Assembly (NCBI GenBank): GCA_018296165.2
Contig: JACKQL020000004.1
Span: 1,549,773-1,613,772, forward strand
Length of the DNA: 64,000 nt
From: Termitomyces sp. T153
Lineage: Eukaryota; Basidiomycota; Agaricomycetes; Agaricales; Lyophyllaceae
Direction of reading: 5' to 3'
Shown in pieces: positions 58,345 to 64,000 of this stretch; the first letter of the stretch is position 1; the number at the start of each line of letters is the position of its first letter. The position numbers and the translations under genes were made by a program. The notes beneath the pieces are model-generated. The model had not been told where the DNA came from and searched no databases. It saw only the letters and a program-made list of their open reading frames with translations.

Positions 58345-59399
58345 ATGCAATCAATGCAATCATCTCTCACCCACCATATAACTAAACTCTCTACTTTCCA
58401 TCAGACAATGGATCTTATCTTCCAGTCCCTCCAGGCATTGCTAGAACATCTAAGCCCTAACTCCGCCCCTCCCACAGCCAAGGAACCAGCTCCACCTGCC
58501 ACAGCACTCACTCCAGTAGCTCCAGTGACCCTGTAGCCACAGATCCCTTGCCCAGCACTGCCAGACACATATGATGGTGCTCACTCTGGCAGAGAGCAAT
58601 TCCTACAGTCCTGCCCCACCTACATCCACCTTAGTAGGGATGCTTTTGACTCCAATGCATTGAGAATAGCCTGGGTGCTGTCATATATAAAGACCAGACA
58701 TGCCTCCACCTATGCGCTGCAAGTTTTCTGCTGTCCCAGAAGTGTGGGGAGCTTCCTAGACTGGGCTGCCTTCAAGAAGGACTTTTATGTGGAGTTTTTT
58801 CTATTGGACCCCACCAAGACTGCAGCACTGATGCTGCATAACAGGGAGCAGTATGGACAAGGGAAGCTCACCTTCTGGGATAGCTTGCACTCTGCCTTGG
58901 TGGAATGCATTGACAACCTGGCAGAGGGTCACTCCAATGATGAAAAGATTGTGTCGTGGTATGAGGTGGTCCAGGACCAATAGCAGCTCATGGAGATATA
59001 GAGGGAGCTCTGCTGCACCCATTCTACAATGCACCCTGCTCCAGTCAGCAACTTCCACCACCCCATGCCTACTCACCCAGTGCCAGCTCTCACTCCAGCT
59101 GCCCCTGCCACTCATTCCCTACCCCTGGGAATTCCCATGGATGTGGATGTGGCCCAACAACTCTGTGCAGCCCCACTGTCATGCCAGAGATGCAAGAAGC
59201 CTGGGCACTTTGCATGGCACTGTCCCCTGGGCCTGGAGGTCCACTACCTTTCTGCAGCAGAGCAGAAAGAACTTCTCCTGTAGCTCTTGGCTGCAAAAGA
59301 TGCCACTGGAGCTCTGTTACTGGACAAGCCCTCATCAGAGTTGACTCTAGAGGAAGCCAACATGAGCACCTCACCTCTGGAGCTAGAGGAGGATTTTTA
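58345..59399 (+). pseudogene. Gypsy gag, plus copy
   Basis: The N-terminal part is MQSMQSSLTHHITKLSTFHQ, the capsid part is SVGSFLDWAAFKKDFYVEFF, and the zinc knuckle is CQRCKKPGHFAWHC at about 59180-59221. It ends SPLELEEDF before the stop at 59399. Several internal TAG stops (for example at 58981 and 58999) make it non-functional. Confidence 0.8.
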
Positions 59400-59599
59400 G
59401 TCAAGCAATGGATGAGGTGTACACCTCCACTACTAGGTGCTAACAGGTTCTCTTGTCTGTCAATAGAAAATGAAACTGCTTTTACCAATGCTCTTCATTC
59501 TGAGACAGAAGAACTTCAAAGCCCCCTTTCAGATGTACAAACACTAAATCCAGAGCCCCCACCAAGCTCTCTGACACTTCCAAAGGTCTGACAATGCAG

Positions 59600-62500
59600 C
59601 CCCACTTGGGCATGCCAAATGCCCCAACAGTACATGATGGCCTCTGGCTCATCAGCCCATTCCTTGTGCCTTGATGTGGAGATTGAGACAATGGACACCT
59701 AGCAAAACCATGGAGTCGCAGCTCTCCTGAACAGCAGAGCAACAGGACTTTTTCTGGACTCAGAGTTCATCAAACACCATGGCCTGATCATGCAGTCCCT
59801 TCTCAAGCCCATTCCTGTCTACAATATTGACAGAATGCTCAACAAAGCCAGTGCAATTAGCTCCATGGTTGACCTGGTTCTCCACTATTGGAACCACATG
59901 GAGTGTGCCATATTCACTGTCACCAGCTTGGGAAGGCAAAACATGATCCTCAGGTTCATGTGGCTCTGAGAGCATAATCCCAAGATCAATTGGACCAAGG
60001 GAGAGGTGACCATGAGTAGATGCCCCAGGAAGTGCTCTGCCTGTGCCATGGAGGCCAGGGCAGAGTGTCAGACTCAAGTCCAAGAGCATACAGCCATCCA
60101 AGCATGTCACACTGGCCCTCTCCCCTTTACTGATCTAGACCTCCTGGACCCCCCACCTCTGGCATTTTCTCATAGGGAGGCCCTCTATGAGGATGATCAG
60201 AGCAACAGTGGAGCCCCAAAAGAGTGTAGAGGGGAGTTTGGTAGTATATGTGAACCAGAGCTTCCAGATGAAGCAATAGAGGTAGGGGATCAAATTTATG
60301 TTACCATTGTCCACCCATTGCCCTCTGTCACAGAGATCAGGGCTAGCCAGACTACATTCCAGTGGCTGGCCCAGGCCTTTGCCACCAACACTGCACCTCA
60401 AGAGTTCCAGGATGTAGTACCCCCCTACTTGCATGCATTTGAGGATGTATTCTCTAAGGCCTCCTTCGACTCACTTCCGGAGCACAAGAGGTGGGACCAC
60501 ACCATTGAACTGCTGCCCAACTCAGCACCCTCCAGCTGTAAGGTCTACCCCCTCATGCCCAGAGAGCAGGACAAGCTTGATGCCTTCCTCCAGGAGAACT
60601 TGGACTCTGGTCATATCTATTTATCCAAATCCCCAATGGCTTCTCCAGTCTTGTTCATCAAAAAGAAGGATGGCTCCCTCTGACTGGTATAGGACTATTG
60701 GGTACTCAATGCCATAATGGTGAAGAATCACTACTCCCCCTCATCTCTGAGCTCATCAACAACCTCCAGAGTGCGCAATACTTCACTAAACTGGACATCC
60801 AGTGGGGTTACAACAATGTGCATTCTCAGGAGAGAGACAAGTAGAAGGCAGCCTTCTGGACCAACTGAGAATTGTTCAAGCCACTCATTATTTTCTTTGG
60901 TCTCACCCACAGCCCAGCCACCTTCCAGACCATGATAAACAACATCTTCTGGGACCTCATTGCAGAGAGTGTAGTGTGCATGTACCTCAACAACATCCTC
61001 ATCTACACCAAAATGCTGGAGGAACACCATCAGATCACTTGTCTTATTCTGGAATGCTTCCACTGGCACCAGCTCTACCTCAAGCTGGAGAAGTGCAAGT
61101 TTGAACAAACCCAGATCAAGTACCTTGGCCTGATCATCTCCTATAGAACTGTGGAGATGGACCCAGTGAAGGTAGCAGGTGTAGCGGAGTGGCCAGAGCC
61201 CCAAAACAAGAAGGAGGTACAGGTGTTCCTTGGTTTTGCAAACTTCTACTAGAGATTCATCCAGGACTTCTTGCATCACACCTGCCCACTGTTTGACCTC
61301 ACAGGAAAAGATGTTACGTGGAGCTGGGAACTTCTGGAACAGATGGCCTTTGACACTCTCAAGCATGCCATGACCTTCAGACCTGTTCTCCTCTTCCTGG
61401 ACAATAACTCTCCCTTCCACATAGAGGCCAACAGCTCCAATTTTGCCACTGGGGCAGTGCTCTCACAGCAATCTCTGGAGGATGGAAGTGGCACCCAGTG
61501 GCCTTTTACTCCAAAAGCCTGAATGTGGTGGAGTGGAACTATGAGATCCATGACAAGGAGATGTTGGCCATCATCCAGTTGTTTGAGGAGTGGCGGCACT
61601 TCCTAGAAGGTGCATGGCACAAGTTCAAGGTCTGAACAGATCACAAGAACCTTGAATACTTCCAGATGGCCAAGAAGCTCAATCACCAGCAGGCCTGATG
61701 GTCCCTCTACCTTGCCAACTTTGATTTCTCCTTGCACCACAAGCCTGGCCAGAGCATGGGGAAACCAGACACCCTGTCTTGGAGGGCAGACCATAGAACA
61801 GGGGAAAGGGATAACAGTAACATCATGCTCCTCTGCCCCGAATTTTTCATGATCCAAGCCATGGAGGGCCTAGTTGTTGACAGAGCAGAGGCAGACATTC
61901 TCCAGGACATCCAACAGGGTGATAGGGATGGTCAACAGGAGGAGCTTGTAGCACAGGCCACTCAGACACTGAAGTCAGAGCATGCTACTGGTGTTAAGGC
62001 AGTCCACATTGATGAATGGGCCCTCTGAGATGGAATCCTGACCTTCTAAGACTGTATCTATGTCCCCAACATCCCAGAGCTCTGTTAGAGGATTGTGGAG
62101 CAACACCATGACTCCCACATTGCAGGGCACCCCAGGCAGTGGAAGATACTGGAGTATCATGGAACTACTGGTGGCTCCAGATGTCCCAGTGCATTGGGTC
62201 CTACACTAGTACCTGCAATCTCTGCCTCCAAACCAAGCCCCAATGCCAACTCCCCTATAGACAATTACACCCACTACTAGTGCCTGCAGAATGATGGAGC
62301 ATAGCACATGTGGACTTCATCATAGAGCTCCCCAACACCCATAGTTATGATGCAATCATGGTGGTGGTGGACCTGTATAGCAAGAGAGCGCACTTCATTC
62401 CAACCCACACCACCTGCTTTGCCATGGGCACCACAAACCTGTACTGGAGGAATGTCTGGAAGCTCTACAGCCTCTCTAATGCCTATATCTCAGATTGGGG

Positions 62501-63296
62501 ACTGCAATTCATGGTGGAGTTCACCTGTGAGCTCTACCAACTACTTGGAGTGAAGCTCCACACCACCACTGCCTACCATCCACAGTCCAACAGCCAGATG
62601 GAGCATGTAAACTAGGAGTTGGAACAGTATCTCTGCCTCTTCTGCAACAAGTGCCAAGATGACTGGAACAAACTCCTCCCCAATGCCAAATTCCAGTACA
62701 ACAACCATGTTCACATGTCCACCTAATTTTCCCCATTCTTCTTGTTCACTGGACGGCACCCATGCATTGGTTTTGAATCCCAGGCCTGACCCTTGGAGAA
62801 TGAAGCAGTAAACAAATTTGTGGACTAGATGAAGAGGTCACAAGAAGAGGCCCAGGCTGCACTGGCAAAGGCAAAAGATGACATGGCACAATACTATGAC
62901 TACGGGAGGACCCCAGAGTGCAGATATCAGCCTGGGGATCAAGTCTACCTGGATGCCTCTAACATTATGACCACCTGTCCCTCAAAGAAGCTGTCACACC
63001 ACCAATTAGGGCCATTCACAGTGGAATGACAGGTAGGACCCTTGGCCTATTGACTCTGACTTCCTGCAGGGATACACCAGCTTCATCTGGTGTTCAATGT
63101 GGTCAAACTTATCCTAGCCCCTAAAAATTTTATTCCAGGGCAATGTCCACCACCTTTGCCGCCCCCAGTGGTGGTCAATGACAACAAAGAGTACAAAGTG
63201 GAAGAAATCCTGGACAGCTGTTTATTCCAGAGACAACTACAGTACAAGGTGAAGTGGAAAGGCTACAGAATTGAGGATATTTCCTGGGAGCCATGA
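59600..63296 (+). pseudogene. Gypsy pol with chromodomain, plus copy, catalytically mutated
   Basis: The protease-like part (ALLNSRATGLFLDSEFIKHH, near 59720) has Asn where the Asp of the active site would be. RT follows with SGHIYLSKSPMASPVLFIKK and a palm motif YLNN (60983-60994) instead of YLDD. Then come EVQVFLGFANFY and RNase H ([20 protein letters not shown]). The integrase core has MDFIIELPNTHSYDAIMVVV, SDWGLQF and TAYHPQSNSQMEHVN, so its D, D, E remain. The chromodomain reads EYKVEEILDSCLFQRQLQYK then VKWKGY. Numerous stops break the frame. Confidence 0.82.
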
Positions 63297-63457
63297 GAGA
63301 ATGTATATGCCCCTGGACTTGTTAAGGAGTTCCACTGGAGACATCCAGACACACTGCACACCATACAAGGAATCTACCCTATCTTGCCAGCAGACCAAGC
63401 AATCAAGAACTTCTTCTACCCTGCACATTGAGACACTGCACACTAGAGGAGGGGTGA

Positions 63458-63691
63458 TGTCAGGGGACTTGGGAAGAAGCAGAGGAACACCAGAGTATGT
63501 CCCCCCCCCCCTTTTAATTTCCTAGGAAGAGCTTCTTAATAAACAACAATCATGCTTTGACTTTGTTCCCCACATTGCCACCACTCACTGTGGTTTGATC
63601 AATATTGCTCAGGCTTTGATTCTCATGCCCTCTACCCATCCCCAACTTATGCCCTGCATTTCAAGGGTCTCAATGCTGAAGGGGAAGTGAT
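63458..63691 (+). repeat. Possible variant or truncated 3' LTR of the plus Gypsy copy
   Basis: Begins TGTCAGGGGACTT directly after the polypurine-like tract, then diverges fully from the 5' LTR. It includes a C12 run at about 63501-63512 and ends where the next LTR-like copy starts. Confidence 0.4.
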
Positions 63692-64000
63692 ATCATGACC
63701 CATTCCCAGAACCCCCCCTCTCCTCAAGCTGCCTTGCTTCTCTAGAGTTCCCTCTTTGAATCCCCCAACCTTTGTTCACCTATGATGCTTACTCTGGCTA
63801 ACTCCAACACATCTGCAGCAAACCCCAATGGCTCCCCAGCTGACTCCAACATGTTTCCCTGCAGACCTTGACACTTCCCCTTCTTCTCCTGAGCCCCTGG
63901 AACCCTCCCCCATTGTTTTTGACACTGATGTATGTCACTAGTTTGTCACCCTGACTTACCCAACCAGCTCTAGAGCATCATAATGACTTTGGGACAGCCC
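63692..64000 (+). repeat. Decayed start of the 1.1-kb LTR family, cut by the window edge
   Basis: TATCATGACCCATTCCC and following blocks (GGCTAACTCCAACACATCTG against GGCTAACTCCAACGCCTCCC at 13491) align with the beginning of the solo LTR at 13380. Here CpGs have become TG or CA, so it is an old copy. It continues to the right of the window. Confidence 0.7.

Larger units (their letters stand above)
57800..63457 (+). mobile_element. Chromodomain Gypsy retrotransposon, plus orientation, decayed
   Basis: A 5' LTR (57800-58148) is followed by gag (58345-59399) and pol: protease region, RT, RNase H, integrase, chromodomain (to about 63296). A polypurine-like GAGGAGGGGTGA then precedes TGTCAGGGGACTT at 63458. 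Many in-frame TAG codons replace expected CAG or TGG codons, CpG is almost gone, and the RT palm reads YLNN. It interrupts the gag of the minus-strand copy. The sequence from 63471 onward does not match the 5' LTR, so the 3' LTR is either a variant or rearranged. Confidence 0.85.

Overview
This window comes from a basidiomycete fungus, most likely an Agaricomycete. The genes have many phase-mixed introns of about 50-75 bp. They encode eukaryotic housekeeping proteins (DOP1, HAT2, FIP1, FCP1, ING, RAMP4), and the repeats are Ty3/Gypsy and Ty1/Copia elements. No bacterial-type operon, CRISPR array, rRNA or tRNA gene was seen.

Layout. 1-6369: a DOP1/Dopey gene on the minus strand, running off the left edge. 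About 6,578-21,200: a repeat island. It holds an inverted-repeat DNA element (6578-18601) split by a complete Gypsy retrotransposon (7699-18452, TSD CAACT). That retrotransposon is itself interrupted by a CpG-rich solo LTR (13380-14500, TSD CTGAC). A tRNA-headed SINE with 15-bp target duplications (18909-19862) and a decayed Copia fragment follow. 21,528-51,943: a gene-dense block with a basic/acidic probable nuclear protein, a GFA-family zinc protein, ATP synthase subunit e, HAT2, RAMP4/SERP, a BMT5-like rRNA methyltransferase, mitochondrial uL10m, FIP1, an ING-PHD protein, a 73-aa small protein, a single-pass membrane protein, a secreted His-rich repeat protein, RNase H1 with an exon-duplicated acidic tail, FCP1, a possible small spliced gene, an F-box-like pseudogene, a SIKE/FGFR1OP2-type STRIPAK subunit, and a divergent Zn2Cys6/bHLH transcription-factor pair. 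About 52,000-64,000: a second repeat island. It holds a tandem duplication, an internally deleted chromodomain Gypsy copy on the minus strand carrying another CpG-rich solo LTR (56200-57390, TSD GGGGG), a decayed full-size chromodomain Gypsy copy on the plus strand, and the start of a third, decayed copy of the solo-LTR family.

The strongest global signal is base composition. Both repeat islands are almost devoid of CpG, and gene space is not. The two LTRs of the 10.75-kb Gypsy element differ mainly at seven dinucleotides that read TG in one copy and CA in the other, the signature of methylated CpG deaminating independently on either strand. The two solo LTRs remain CpG-rich inside this decayed DNA, so they are younger insertions. 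One arm of the inverted-repeat element, next to the DOP1 promoter, keeps its CpGs while its mate has lost them, which places a decay boundary near position 7,000.

Functionally the gene block is mostly ordinary: RNA 3'-end processing and CTD dephosphorylation (FIP1, FCP1), chromatin (HAT2, ING), mitochondria (subunit e, uL10m) and secretory or Golgi roles (DOP1, RAMP4). The least ordinary genes are the secreted His-rich repeat protein, the RNase H1 with tandem phase-0 tail exons, the FIP1 start codon split by an intron, and the transcription-factor pair sharing a 119-bp promoter with four GATA-type sites.
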